Positions 17,586-27,147 of a stretch of 64,000 bases of DNA are shown here, piece by piece. The notes below the pieces were generated by a model, which saw nothing but the letters and a program-made list of their open reading frames with translations, made no database searches and was not told the origin of the DNA. Source of the DNA: Psychrobacter immobilis (GTDB lineage: Bacteria > Pseudomonadota > Gammaproteobacteria > Pseudomonadales > Moraxellaceae); assembly GCF_904846225.1 (NCBI RefSeq), contig NZ_CAJGZJ010000014.1, positions 16,569-80,568 of the forward strand, written 5' to 3'. A program made the translations under genes and the position numbers. Within the stretch, counting starts at the first letter, position 1; each line of letters starts with the position of its first letter.

Positions 17586-18686
17586 TTACTGCGGTGCGTT
17601 GATGGCTAGCTGGTCGAACACGCCGCCATCGCTGAAGTAGGTGCTCATGATCTCATCCCATGACCCAAAAGCATCATTCGGACGGAAAGTATCAATTGGC
17701 GGTAATTTGTCACCGTTTTTGTCCAGAACACTTTTGACACTAGGACGTAAGTACAGATCGGCCGCTAACTGCTGAGCAGGCTCGCTCCATAAGTAATCAA
17801 GATAGGCTTTTGCGGCCGCCGTTGTGCCTTTTTTGTCAGCCACTGACTTTACAATCGCCACTGGGCTTTCTGACTTGATAGAGTATTTTGGATAAACAAT
17901 ATCTACTTTACCGGCACCAAAATCAGTCGCGGCAAGGTTGGCTTCGTTCTCAAAAGTCACCAAGACATCACCGATACCACGCTGAACGAAAGTGGTCGTA
18001 GCGGCACGCCCACCACTTTCATAGACTTTGACGTTTTTGAGCATATCTTTCACATAAACTTTGGCAGGGGCTTCTTCGTTATTAAAAGCATGAAGACCAT
18101 AACCTAATGCACCTAAAAACGCATAACGACCATTGCCCGTCACTTTTGGATTGGCCATGACAATTTCAACACCGTCTTTGGTCAAATCTTCCCAATCGTT
18201 GATGCCTTTTGGATTGCCTTTACGCACCAAAAATACAATCGTGCTGGTAAATGGCACGGCATTGTCTGGGAATTTACTTTCCCAATCTGCTTCAACCAAA
18301 CCCTTTTTCTCAAGTAACTCAATGTCAGAGCCTTGATTCATGGTTGCAACATCCGCCTGCAGACCATTGGCAACAGACAATGCTTGTTTGCTTGAGCCAC
18401 CATGTGACTGTTTGATTGAGATATTGCTGTCTGGATGTTCGGTTTTATAATGCTCAACGAATAGCGGGTTGTAGTCTTTATAAAAGTCGCGTGCCACATC
18501 ATAAGAAACGTTCAGTAGCTCGATATCTTGCTTTTCTGTGGTTGAGGCAGTGCCATCAGCACTCGCCGTCGTCTCTGCCTGATCGCTATTACTACAGCCA
18601 ACAAGACCCAAGGTTAATGCAACGCCTGCGATGCTAAAGACGTTAAGTGTTTTGCTTTTTTGTTGATAACGCGCGGCGTCTGTCAT
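17586..18686 (-). CDS. Sulfate-binding lipoprotein of the ABC transporter
   Basis: This Sbp/CysP-family solute-binding protein captures sulfate (or thiosulfate) for CysTWA. The ATG at 18686 was chosen: GAGGG lies just upstream and the protein starts with a lipoprotein signal, hydrophobic up to LVGC with the lipidated Cys at residue 31. The family core follows: LLNVSYDVARDFYKDYNPLF, SHGGSSKQALSVANGLQADV and WPS-like ligand loops. It is thus membrane-anchored, unlike the free periplasmic Sbp of E. coli, although that organism has an outer membrane. It heads the cysTWA transcript. A second paralogue lies at 19512. Confidence 0.93.
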   Translation of the reverse strand: MTDAARYQQKSKTLNVFSIAGVALTLGLVGCSNSDQAETTASADGTASTTEKQDIELLNVSYDVARDFYKDYNPLFVEHYKTEHPDSNISIKQSHGGSSKQALSVANGLQADVATMNQGSDIELLEKKGLVEADWESKFPDNAVPFTSTIVFLVRKGNPKGINDWEDLTKDGVEIVMANPKVTGNGRYAFLGALGYGLHAFNNEEAPAKVYVKDMLKNVKVYESGGRAATTTFVQRGIGDVLVTFENEANLAATDFGAGKVDIVYPKYSIKSESPVAIVKSVADKKGTTAAAKAYLDYLWSEPAQQLAADLYLRPSVKSVLDKNGDKLPPIDTFRPNDAFGSWDEIMSTYFSDGGVFDQLAINAPQ

Positions 18687-18924
18687 AAAACCCTCAAAGG
18701 TATCGGTTAAGTAATAGTAGTATGCTAACAGCGCCACCTTATTATGTTTAATGATGAATATGCGTATGTTATTGCCAAAAAGGAATAATGATTATTGACT
18801 TTCGCTAAACCATAGATCATTTATCCTAAAATTGCTATTTGGTAATTCAATTAATCATTCCATGTTATATTTTTCGACTATAATCGACTTATAAAATAAT
18901 TCTATATATACAGGGAAATAATGA

Positions 18925-19515
18925 ATGAATTTAGAGAAGTCAGCCGCCAGCGATCTAACTCAGCCACCACCATTGCCACTACCTTTAACACCTGAAACCC
19001 CTATATTTTACGTGGTTGCTAAAAAGAAGTTTTTCATCTTGTTTATAGTTACTTTTAGCTTTTACAGTTATTACTGGTTTTGGAAACAGTGGAACATACG
19101 GCGAAAAGCCACTGGCGAAAAAATGTGGCCTATAGCACGAGCAATTTTTGCTATATTTTTTGTTTATAGCTTATTTGAAGAAATAGAACTAGCTGCCAAC
19201 AAGGTGACAAGCACTGCTAATCCGCGATTACATATCGCTGCTGTGGTATATATTATTGGGGAAGTTTTATTTAAGTTGTTGGACAAGATCTCTCCAATTG
19301 CGATCGTATATTTGGCATCTACTATATTGCTGGTTGGTGTCATGACATTCAGCACATGGCAGGCACAATCTCAGGCGAATATCGCAAGTTTAGATGCCAA
19401 AGGCAAAAGTAATAGCGGCTTGACTCCTTTGAATTACATTTGGATAGCACTTGGTACATTACTGTGGTTGCTCATTATAGTCGGAACATTCATTGAACCA
19501 TTCACTGAGATCTAA
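18925..19515 (+). CDS. Small multi-pass membrane protein of unknown function
   Basis: This 196-residue protein has a proline-rich cytoplasmic N-terminus (PPPLPLPLTPETP), then about four hydrophobic segments, at about residues 33-50, 70-88, 100-140 and 170-190. The first is rich in aromatics (SFYSYYWFWKQWNIRRKATG), reminiscent of DUF4234-like small membrane proteins, but the family cannot be assigned with certainty. It is embedded, on the opposite strand, between two sulfate-binding protein genes, and its 3' end overlaps the end of the second one by four bases. No link with sulfur metabolism can be shown. The ATG at 18925 is preceded by AGGGAAATAATGA. Confidence 0.75.
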   Translation: MNLEKSAASDLTQPPPLPLPLTPETPIFYVVAKKKFFILFIVTFSFYSYYWFWKQWNIRRKATGEKMWPIARAIFAIFFVYSLFEEIELAANKVTSTANPRLHIAAVVYIIGEVLFKLLDKISPIAIVYLASTILLVGVMTFSTWQAQSQANIASLDAKGKSNSGLTPLNYIWIALGTLLWLLIIVGTFIEPFTEI

Positions 19516-20672
19516 AGTTTACTTGCCAGCTGATCAAAACGCCCGCCATCTACAAAGAATGTGTCCATAATTTGTGGCCAAGAGCCAAAGACGGTGACAG
19601 GATCAAAGGTATTGATGTCAGGTAAGGTGTCTTTGTGGGCCGCCAGAACTTGCTCATTGTTAGGACGCATGTACATCTGCGCCATTAGCTCCTGTGCTGG
19701 CGTCTCCCATAAACCTTTTAGATAAGCATTGGCAGCCTCAGTCTTGCCTGCTTTATCAGTGACCGCAGTCACTACGGCAACGGGATTGTTAATCAATACA
19801 GAATAGCTGGGGTAGACGATATCGACTTGACCTTTGGCAAATTGCTTGGCAGCCAAATGGGCTTCGTTTTCGGTCGTAATCAGCACATCGCCTAGGCCAC
19901 GCTGGGTAAAGCTGGTTGTCGCGGCACGCGCACCATTGTCATAAGTGACCACATTTGCCAGTAGCTTCTTCATAAAGTCATCGGTTTTGGCATGGCTTTG
20001 CGGGGTTTCTTTGAATTGGTGCAGCCCATAGCCGTAAGCACCCAAAAATGCATAGCGCGCTGTGCCGCTGGTTTTTGGGTTTGGTGTGACGATATCAATG
20101 TCATTGCGGGCTAAGTCTGACCAATCTTTGATGTTTTTTGGATTACCATTACGTACCAATAGCACCATCGTACTGGTATAGGGCACAGCGTTATTTGGTA
20201 AAGCTTGCTGCCAGTTAGTAGCCACCAAGCCTTTTTCGACCAACAGATTCATATCACTTTCTTGGTTAAAGGTCACCACATCGGCTTGCAAGCCATTAGC
20301 AACGGACAATGCCTGTTTACTTGAGCCGCCATGCGACTGTTTGACGTCTACTGTACTGTTCGGATTATTTTTCTGATAGTCTTCACTGAACATCTCGTTA
20401 TAGTCTTTATAAAAATCACGCGACACATCATAAGAGACATTTAATAGGCTGATGTTTTTTTGGTCACCCGCAGTCGTCGACGCGCCCTGTGTTTTGGCCT
20501 CATTTGAGCCACAGCCTGTCACAAGCAGGGTCGCTGCCATGACACCACTTATAGTGAGCATGCGCGCTGGCATGCCTTTGTTAGCGCTAAGACGTTGAGG
20601 ACTCCGGACGTTGCCGCGATGAGATAAGGACTGAATACTTTTTTGAGTAATTTTTTTAGTGATGGATTGCAT
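19512..20672 (-). CDS. Second sulfate-binding lipoprotein (Sbp family)
   Basis: This is a paralogue of the sulfate-binding protein at 17586, with the same core blocks (LLNVSYDVSRDFYKDYNEMF, SHGGSSKQALSVANGLQADV, GNPKNIKDWSDLA). The ATG at 20672 was chosen over the longer open frame because it has GAGAA upstream. It gives a long, basic N-region of about 38 residues before the hydrophobic stretch ending LLVTGC, a lipobox. Such a long n-region is unusual, so a later start at the Met before LTISGVMAATLL is possible. The gene is monocistronic and may provide a different affinity or specificity (sulfate versus thiosulfate) to the same CysTWA complex. Confidence 0.9.
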   Translation of the reverse strand: MQSITKKITQKSIQSLSHRGNVRSPQRLSANKGMPARMLTISGVMAATLLVTGCGSNEAKTQGASTTAGDQKNISLLNVSYDVSRDFYKDYNEMFSEDYQKNNPNSTVDVKQSHGGSSKQALSVANGLQADVVTFNQESDMNLLVEKGLVATNWQQALPNNAVPYTSTMVLLVRNGNPKNIKDWSDLARNDIDIVTPNPKTSGTARYAFLGAYGYGLHQFKETPQSHAKTDDFMKKLLANVVTYDNGARAATTSFTQRGLGDVLITTENEAHLAAKQFAKGQVDIVYPSYSVLINNPVAVVTAVTDKAGKTEAANAYLKGLWETPAQELMAQMYMRPNNEQVLAAHKDTLPDINTFDPVTVFGSWPQIMDTFFVDGGRFDQLASKL

Positions 20673-20970
20673 AAATATTCTCGATAACGTTAACAGAACC
20701 AATTTTTCAAAATATCGATAAGGGTATAAAACCGATAACGCTTTGATTGCGGCTCTATGGATAATGAAAACCATGCTAGCAGTTTGTTTGAAAAAGGTTT
20801 AATGACGAATCAGCTTATCGAGTGATGAACTTGGCATAAGTAATTTTATTGATTGTTTATGCAGCCTCATAATAACTAAAGATTTTTGAGATGAAAAAGT
20901 TCAAGTTATTCAGGTGCAATAGCAAGTCCTCTGTTAATAATGAATTGATCCATTAGATAATTAGATAATA

Positions 20971-21005
20971 AAAAAAAGGATCAGATAATAAATCTGACCC
21001 CTTTT
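20971..21005 (-). terminator. Terminator of sat
   Basis: The arms GGATCAGAT and ATCTGACCC (one G-U pair in RNA) surround a short A/T-rich loop, with a long A run on the left that becomes the U tract in minus-strand RNA. It lies about 50 bp past the sat stop codon. Confidence 0.75.
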
Positions 21006-21055
21006 ATCATTTCTTAATGTCTTATTCTTTAATAATAAGACATATAGCACATTAT

Positions 21056-22294
21056 TTATACAGCAGAAGCGCCAGTGAGCTTGACCTCAGCACGTTCTTC
21101 TTTAGCGATACCTGCGTAGTAATCACGTAAAATCTCTAATACTTCTGGACGGCTAAAGTTCTCTGGCACCTCTTCATCTTCTGACAGTGCTTTACGCAGT
21201 TTCGTACCAGAAACTTTGACATGCTCAGAGGCATCATGCGGACAGGTTTTGTCAGAGGCCATGGCATTACAAGCATTACACCAAAACGTCCAGCCAATTT
21301 TTAGAGGTTGGGTAATCAAATCGTCTTTACCGACCTGCTCAAAAATAGTTTGCGCATCAAAGGCACCATAATAGTCACCAACGCCCGCATGATCACGACC
21401 AACAATCAGATGGCTACAACCATAGTTCTGACGGAATACGGCATGCAATAGCGCCTCACGTGGTCCAGCATAACGCATGTCTAATGGATAACCAGCCTGA
21501 ATAACCGTGTCTTTTCTAAAGTAATTATCAATTAAGGTTTTGATGGCTTCTTGGCGCACTTCTGCTGGAATGTCACCTGGTTTTAACGCGCCTAGCAATG
21601 AATGAATCAATACGCCGTCACAAATCTCGATGGCAATCTTAGCCAAGTATTCATGCGAGCGGTGCATCGGGTTACGAGTTTGGAAGGCAGCGACCGTTTT
21701 CCAGCCATTCGCATCTAAGATCGCGCGCGTTTCAGCCGGTGTTTTGTAGATTTCTGGGTATAGGGTTGGGAACTCACCTTCACTCAATACCTCAACACTG
21801 CCTGCGACATTGACATCATCTTGGCTCAATACTTGTTGAACGCCTGGATGTTCCGAATCTGTCGTCGTGAATACCTGCTGACACTCATGCGCTTTATCAA
21901 TGGTATAGGTTTCTTGAACCGTCAGGATACCCATTATTTCGCCATCTTGTGCCACCAAGGCGACTTTATCACCTTGATTTAGACTATCGGCGGTCGCTTT
22001 TGGCGCAGACAAAGTGATGGGAATCGGCCAGAACAAGCCAGCGTTGTCTCCACTTTGCAAGCGCATGTTATCAACTACGCCCTGCCAATCGGCTTGACTC
22101 ATAAAGCCATTCAATGGCGTGAAGCCGCCAATACCAAACATAATCAAATCACCGCGCTCACGTGAGCTTAGGGTAATGGTGGGCAATGTGCTGGCAAGTT
22201 TCAGCGCTTGAGTGCGGGCATCGCCATTTAATAATAGTGGCTTAAGCGCAGCGCTGCCATGTGGCGGAACGAGTTTTGATGTGGTCTGAGTCAT
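21056..22294 (-). CDS. sat: Sulfate adenylyltransferase (ATP sulfurylase)
   Basis: This 412-residue enzyme makes adenosine 5'-phosphosulfate (APS) and pyrophosphate from sulfate and ATP, the activating step of sulfate assimilation. It is the monofunctional Sat type rather than the heterodimeric CysD/CysN. Visible are the catalytic [10 protein letters not shown] (about residue 201), [16 protein letters not shown] and [12 protein letters not shown] (about 296), and a Cys-rich [16 protein letters not shown] (about 338) that fits the zinc site of the bacterial enzymes. There is no APS kinase domain fused at the C-terminus. It is transcribed divergently from cysI across a 302-bp region. Confidence 0.95.
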   Translation of the reverse strand: MTQTTSKLVPPHGSAALKPLLLNGDARTQALKLASTLPTITLSSRERGDLIMFGIGGFTPLNGFMSQADWQGVVDNMRLQSGDNAGLFWPIPITLSAPKATADSLNQGDKVALVAQDGEIMGILTVQETYTIDKAHECQQVFTTTDSEHPGVQQVLSQDDVNVAGSVEVLSEGEFPTLYPEIYKTPAETRAILDANGWKTVAAFQTRNPMHRSHEYLAKIAIEICDGVLIHSLLGALKPGDIPAEVRQEAIKTLIDNYFRKDTVIQAGYPLDMRYAGPREALLHAVFRQNYGCSHLIVGRDHAGVGDYYGAFDAQTIFEQVGKDDLITQPLKIGWTFWCNACNAMASDKTCPHDASEHVKVSGTKLRKALSEDEEVPENFSRPEVLEILRDYYAGIAKEERAEVKLTGASAV

Positions 22295-22596
22295 AGGAAT
22301 GTTAAAACCTTAATAAAGGAAAAATAAGAGATAACGCAAGAAGAAGCTAAAAGCCGAAGAGAATGTGCCAATAATCAGACGTTAAATTTGATAAGCATAG
22401 GCTACCTAACTTTCTTTATGAAAATTTATGCTGTGTTTGGATATGGATATGTCTGAAAGGAATTTATGTTTATGGAGGCAAGCTTATATGATGGTAAGCT
22501 GAATTATTCATAATGCGATTGGCAATAAAACCTATTACACACGCAAATCATTTTCGTCGCTGCCTTTAAGCTTAAAAACAAAACTGAGATTACGTC
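22295..22596. other. Divergent promoter region between sat and cysI
   Basis: These 302 bp separate two genes of the same pathway read outward and presumably hold their promoters and a CysB-type activator site. No site could be recognised with confidence by eye. Confidence 0.5.
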
Positions 22597-24282
22597 ATGT
22601 ATCAATATAATTACGCTGACCAGACTTTGGTAGAGGAACGAGTTGCTCAATTTCGCGACCAAACCGAGCGATTTTTGGCAGGCGAGCTGCCAGAAGAGCA
22701 GTTTTTGCCACTGCGTTTGCAAAACGGTCTTTATATCCAGCGTTATGCGCCGATGTTGCGCATTGCGATTCCTTACGGTCTTTTTGCGACTTATCAATTA
22801 CGCAAATTGGCAGAAATTACCCGTAAATATGACAAAGGTTACGGACATTTCACCACTCGTACCAACATTCAGCTAAATTGGCCAAAACTTGAAGAAGTGC
22901 CAGACATTTTGGCAGAGCTGGCCTCGGTACAGATGCACTCTATCCAAACGTCTGGCAACTGTATTCGTAATACCACGACCGATCCTTATGCTGGCATTCA
23001 CCAAGAAGAGATTGCCGATCCGCGCCCTTATTGCGAAATTATTCGCCAGTGGTCAACCTTTCATCCTGAATTTGCTTTTTTGCCGCGTAAATTTAAGATC
23101 GCTGTGGTTGGTACTGCCAATGACCGCGCCGCGACACAAGTACATGATGTCGGCCTACATGTAAAAACCAATGAGGAAGGTGAGCTTGGTTTTGAGGTGT
23201 TGGTTGGTGGTGGATTGGGACGTACGCCAGTGATTGGTAAAGTAATCAATGAGTTTTTGCCACGTAAGCACCTGCTTAGCTACTTAGATGCTATTTTGCG
23301 CATCTATAACTTACATGGTCGCCGCGATAATAAGTTCAAAGCACGCATCAAGATATTGGTTGAGAGCATGGGCGGCCCAGCCTTTGCCAAGTTGGTCGAT
23401 GCCGAGTGGCAAGCGCATACCAAAGACGGCGCGCTAACCCTAACCGATGCCAATTTTGCGACTGCCAGTAGCTTTTTCACTGAGCCTGACTACGCGGCTT
23501 TTGATGCGCTACAAGTTCAGTCAGAGCTACAAAAAACGCTTGAGAGCGATAAAGATTTTACCAATTGGTATACCCAAAACACTGTGGCACACAAAGTTGC
23601 CGGTTATCGCGCTGTGGTCATTTCTTTAAAAGCGGGTGTGGTAGACGGTCGCTACGTGCCATCAGGCGATCTTAGCGAATCACAGATGGATGCACTTGCT
23701 GATCTGGCCGATAAATACAGCTTTAGTGAATTGCGTGGTACCTATCAGCAGAATTTGGTATTTGCAGATGTGCAAACCAATCATTTGTATGAGCTGTGGC
23801 AACAACTGTCTAAGTTGCATTTAGCCCGCGCCAATATTAATACGCTAACAGACATGATCGTTTGCCCTGGTTGGGACTATTGCTCACTTGCCAATGCCAC
23901 AACCCATAATATCGCTGAGCAAATCGAAAAACAGTTTAATGATCTCGATTACCTATATGACTTGGGTGAGATTCGCCTCAATATGTCGGGCTGTATGAAT
24001 GCCTGTGCCCATCATCATACGGGCGATATCGGTATCCTTGGCGTCGATAAAAAGGGCGAGCACTGGTATCAAATAAGTCTTGGTGGCAATTCCAGCAATG
24101 ATGCCAAAATTGGTAAAATATTGGGCAAAGCAGTGCCCGCGACAGATGTGGCTATTACGCTACAAAAAATATTAGACGTCTATATAGAGCAGCGCGTGAG
24201 CAATGATCATGACGTAGAACGCTTCGCTGACTTGGTCGATCGTGTTGGCATCGCACCTTTTAAGGAGAAGGTCTATGGGTAA
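22597..24282 (+). CDS. cysI: Sulfite reductase haemoprotein, nitrite/sulfite reductase family
   Basis: This 561-residue siroheme and [4Fe-4S] enzyme reduces sulfite to sulfide with six electrons. The cofactor ligands are Cys423 and Cys429 (CPGWDYC) and Cys466 and Cys470 (SGCMNAC), and two ferredoxin-like repeats are present (FTTRTNIQLNWP near residue 90 and LRGTYQQNLVFADV near 380). It is of the single-chain type that lacks a CysJ partner in the neighbourhood, so electrons may come from ferredoxin or another reductase. Its last eight bases overlap the start of the DUF934 gene, and cysH follows. CysG encoded 3 kb downstream makes its siroheme. Confidence 0.95.
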   Translation: MYQYNYADQTLVEERVAQFRDQTERFLAGELPEEQFLPLRLQNGLYIQRYAPMLRIAIPYGLFATYQLRKLAEITRKYDKGYGHFTTRTNIQLNWPKLEEVPDILAELASVQMHSIQTSGNCIRNTTTDPYAGIHQEEIADPRPYCEIIRQWSTFHPEFAFLPRKFKIAVVGTANDRAATQVHDVGLHVKTNEEGELGFEVLVGGGLGRTPVIGKVINEFLPRKHLLSYLDAILRIYNLHGRRDNKFKARIKILVESMGGPAFAKLVDAEWQAHTKDGALTLTDANFATASSFFTEPDYAAFDALQVQSELQKTLESDKDFTNWYTQNTVAHKVAGYRAVVISLKAGVVDGRYVPSGDLSESQMDALADLADKYSFSELRGTYQQNLVFADVQTNHLYELWQQLSKLHLARANINTLTDMIVCPGWDYCSLANATTHNIAEQIEKQFNDLDYLYDLGEIRLNMSGCMNACAHHHTGDIGILGVDKKGEHWYQISLGGNSSNDAKIGKILGKAVPATDVAITLQKILDVYIEQRVSNDHDVERFADLVDRVGIAPFKEKVYG

Positions 24283-24871
24283 TCATCATGTGTTAGACAG
24301 CGATGGTATCGATATCAGTCAAAACGACACATGGTTGGCGCTTAGCACCGACGAGCTACCGGATGGTATTGCTTTATCACATATATCGCTAGTTGAATTA
24401 CTACAGAAACAAGAAAAGCTCGAGATCGTACTGCCGTTTACTGATTTGCTCGATAATAAAGGCAAAATCGCTGGCGGGTTATTACAACAGTTACGTGAAT
24501 TAGTGCACCAACATACCAGCCGTGTTGGTGTTTGGGTCACGTCTGATAGCGATACGGATGTATTGGTTGGTGTGCCAGAGTTTTTATTACAGCAAGAACT
24601 GATCGTGATTCATGTCCCTGTTTTTACCGATGGTCGCGGATTCAGTTACGCTCAAACTCTACGTCAAATCGGTTATCAAGGCGAGATTCGTATGGCGGGC
24701 AAGTTTGGCCGTGATCAAATTGCTTATTTGCTACGTGCGGGCGTCGATAGCTTTGTGCTTAGTGAGCACGATATGCAATCTATCTCTGATATCAGTCAAG
24801 CATTTAATGCGCTTGCTAGCAGTTATGATGGCCGAAATGCCGCCGCGTTACCGATGTTTTCGGGCGCTTAA
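24275..24871 (+). CDS. DUF934 protein, sulfite-reduction accessory
   Basis: This 198-residue protein belongs to the DUF934 family, which is almost always encoded directly after this type of cysI. The ATG at 24275 has AAGGAGAAG just upstream and lies within the end of cysI (overlap ATGGGTAA), indicating translational coupling. Features include a central ELIVIHVPVFTDGRGFSYAQT stretch and a C-terminal IRMAGKFGRDQIAYLLRAGVDSF, typical of the family. No catalytic residues are recognised. Its fixed place between cysI and cysH suggests a role in assembling the sulfite reductase or passing electrons to it, but this is inference from context. Confidence 0.92.
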   Translation: MGNHHVLDSDGIDISQNDTWLALSTDELPDGIALSHISLVELLQKQEKLEIVLPFTDLLDNKGKIAGGLLQQLRELVHQHTSRVGVWVTSDSDTDVLVGVPEFLLQQELIVIHVPVFTDGRGFSYAQTLRQIGYQGEIRMAGKFGRDQIAYLLRAGVDSFVLSEHDMQSISDISQAFNALASSYDGRNAAALPMFSGA

Positions 24872-24934
24872 CTTTATTCCCCCTCTTATTTTAATTTAGC
24901 TATTTTTATATTAATAACCATTAAGGAACGTACC

Positions 24935-25573
24935 ATGAGCCAATTACACCCAAATCTAGATATCGATCAAGCCAACCAAGAGCTACAAGGCAAGTCGCCA
25001 GAAGAAATCGTGGCATGGGCATTAACTCAAGCGGAAAACCCAATCATCACGACCAATTTCCGTCCTTACGAGTCAGCGATATTGCATTTGGTTGCCAAAC
25101 AACGTCCTGACATCACGGTATTGTGGGTTGATTCAGGCTACAACACCGATGCGACGTATCAATTTGCCAATAAGGTCATCCGTGATTTGAACTTAAATGT
25201 TGTCACGTATATTCCTAAGCAAACAGCCGCTTATCGTGATGCGACCATGAACGGTATCCCAGGTATCGATAATCCGCAGCATGACGAATTCACGGATCAA
25301 GTAAAGCTTGAGCCGTTCCGTCGTGCCTTAACTGAGCTAAAGCCTGATGTGTGGTTCAACGCTATTCGTAAAGATCAAACAGAGTTCCGTCAAGGTCTAG
25401 ACGTGCTTAGCTTATCAAAAGATGGTGTGTTAAAAGTTGCGCCATTATTTGAAAAAACAGACGCCGATCTAGATGTCTATCTTGAAGAGCAAAGCTTGCC
25501 AAATGAATTTGACTACTTTGATCCAACCAAAGTAGAAGAAAGCCGTGAGTGTGGTTTGCATACCCAGTTGTAG
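24935..25573 (+). CDS. cysH: CysH-type (phospho)adenylylsulfate reductase with a single cysteine
   Basis: This 212-residue reductase releases sulfite from an activated sulfate nucleotide using thioredoxin or glutaredoxin. The PP-loop-like fold is shown by TTNFRPYESAILHL and VLWVDSGYNTDATYQF. The catalytic ECGLH lies at the extreme C-terminus, and its Cys is the only cysteine in the protein. The [4Fe-4S] cysteines of APS reductases (CC and CxxC) are absent, which places it with the cluster-free PAPS reductases. It is about 30 residues shorter than E. coli CysH because the loop before ECGLH is missing. PAPS would require an APS kinase, which is not encoded in this window. It follows DUF934 by 63 bp and ends the cluster. 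Confidence 0.9.
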   Translation: MSQLHPNLDIDQANQELQGKSPEEIVAWALTQAENPIITTNFRPYESAILHLVAKQRPDITVLWVDSGYNTDATYQFANKVIRDLNLNVVTYIPKQTAAYRDATMNGIPGIDNPQHDEFTDQVKLEPFRRALTELKPDVWFNAIRKDQTEFRQGLDVLSLSKDGVLKVAPLFEKTDADLDVYLEEQSLPNEFDYFDPTKVEESRECGLHTQL

Positions 25574-25918
25574 ACAAACACCGCGTAAGAGATAGTTTTA
25601 AGAAAAAAGAAGCGATGATTTTAATGTCATCGCTTCTTTTTTGTGTTTATTATAGTATTTGATACGGCAACGTTATACGGTTTGCGTCAAATACAGGCCT
25701 TTTACTTTTCATCAATATTTATTGAGCAATAGCGCATTATTAGGTGGTAAATTGCCTCTTTAACGCTTTTATGCCATTTTTTAACGTTTTTTTTACTTTT
25801 TATCGTATAACATTGAGTTATTCTATGGCTTGCTGTCGAGATCTGCCCGTCATTAGGCCCAGCCCTTAAAGCTAAATCACGAATGCTTTTGTTGCATTCA
25901 TTACTATGGATATCTGTT
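25574..25918 (+). other. Intergenic region after cysH
   Basis: The gap begins with the cysH terminator (25604-25642). The remainder is A/T-rich and presumably holds the acyltransferase promoter. No gene or structured RNA was recognised. Confidence 0.5.
25604..25642 (+). terminator. Terminator of the cysI-DUF934-cysH operon
   Basis: A perfect 10-bp stem (GAAGCGATGA at 25609-25618, TCATCGCTTC at 25627-25636) with an eight-base loop is followed by T6. Confidence 0.9.
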
Positions 25919-26869
25919 ATGCCCTCTAAAAAAAAGATCGATTCACTCTACGAAAAGCTTCATGATAAATTACCGGCAGTCGGTAAGGTAGCCTCATTTT
26001 TGACAGGCGCTGGTGTCCTCACTGCCAATAGCGTGGCTGTTGGTTTGCCCATCTGGACTTTTGGCGCGGTGAAAGTATTAACGGGCTCAAAACGCGCTGA
26101 TGACGCACTAATTGAGATCACTAAATACTGGATTAATAGTAATAATGCCGTTATTGATCATGCGCTACCCCACAAAGACTGGCGTATTACCCTGCCTGAA
26201 GACCTTAGCGAGGACAAACAATATCTGCTGGTGAGTAATCATCAGTCTTGGGTCGATACCAGTATCGTGCAATATATCAGCCAAGACACACTACCTTTAA
26301 CGCGTTTCTTTACCAAGTTTAACTTGATCTACATTCCGGTCATTGGTCAAGCGTTTTACTTCTTAGACTTTCCCATGATTAAGCGATTTTCTCCCAAAGC
26401 GATGGCGAAAAACTCAGAACTTAAGAATAAAAATTTGATTGAAGCCAAGCGCGCGTGTCGTCAATTAAAAAACAAACCCTTTGCCCTACTCAACTATTTG
26501 GAAGGCACGCGTTTCACTTCAGAAAAGCACGACAAGCAAGAATCCCCTTATCAGCATTTACTAAAACCGCGAGCTGGCGGTTTGTCATTAGCGATCAATG
26601 CATTAGGCGCTCAGTTGGATTCTGTTTTAGACATCACGATTGTGTATCCAGATGGCACGCCGGATTATGATGATTTGTGGAAAGGTAATATTCGTCGTTT
26701 GGGCGTTGATGTGACTCGTTTGAAGATTCCTGATGAATTATTTGCGGCAATTATGGATGGCGGTTATGACCGCGATGAAGCCACCAAAAAAATGATGTTT
26801 GATTGGTTGGAAGATATCTGGCAACAGAAAGATGCCCGTATTACTAAGATGTTGAGCGAATTCGAGTAA
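25919..26869 (+). CDS. Lysophospholipid acyltransferase family protein (YihG-like)
   Basis: This is a 316-residue membrane-associated acyltransferase of the PlsC superfamily. Motif I NHQSWVD (His108, Asp113) and motif III EGTR (in NYLEGTRF) are present, after an N-terminal hydrophobic segment (residues about 30-50). The full-length pattern, with a C-terminal region of about 100 residues after motif III, resembles E. coli YihG, which acylates lysophosphatidic acid and shapes membrane fatty-acid composition. The start at 25919 was preferred to the earlier open frame because it gives the normal YihG-like basic N-terminus. It sits inside the sulfur cluster but has its own terminator-separated unit and no visible functional link. 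Confidence 0.88.
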   Translation: MPSKKKIDSLYEKLHDKLPAVGKVASFLTGAGVLTANSVAVGLPIWTFGAVKVLTGSKRADDALIEITKYWINSNNAVIDHALPHKDWRITLPEDLSEDKQYLLVSNHQSWVDTSIVQYISQDTLPLTRFFTKFNLIYIPVIGQAFYFLDFPMIKRFSPKAMAKNSELKNKNLIEAKRACRQLKNKPFALLNYLEGTRFTSEKHDKQESPYQHLLKPRAGGLSLAINALGAQLDSVLDITIVYPDGTPDYDDLWKGNIRRLGVDVTRLKIPDELFAAIMDGGYDRDEATKKMMFDWLEDIWQQKDARITKMLSEFE

Positions 26870-27147
26870 GCTTTAAGCAGACGGTTAAATATCGTTTATT
26901 GTTTTTTCCACCTCGATGGTGTACTCTTTTTTAAATACAGACAATTAGGGCACCATCAATAATATATTTTCATAATTAACAAATATTTATCCACCAATTA
27001 TCCAGTCTCTCTATTCCCTTTCTCACCAAAAATCACTATTATCATGACAAAAACGAATATGCTAATGCCAATTCACTACGTGAGAGTACCTCTGCAATCC
27101 CTCATAATGACGGCATCTCTTCAATAAAATCAATAAATGGTGACGCT

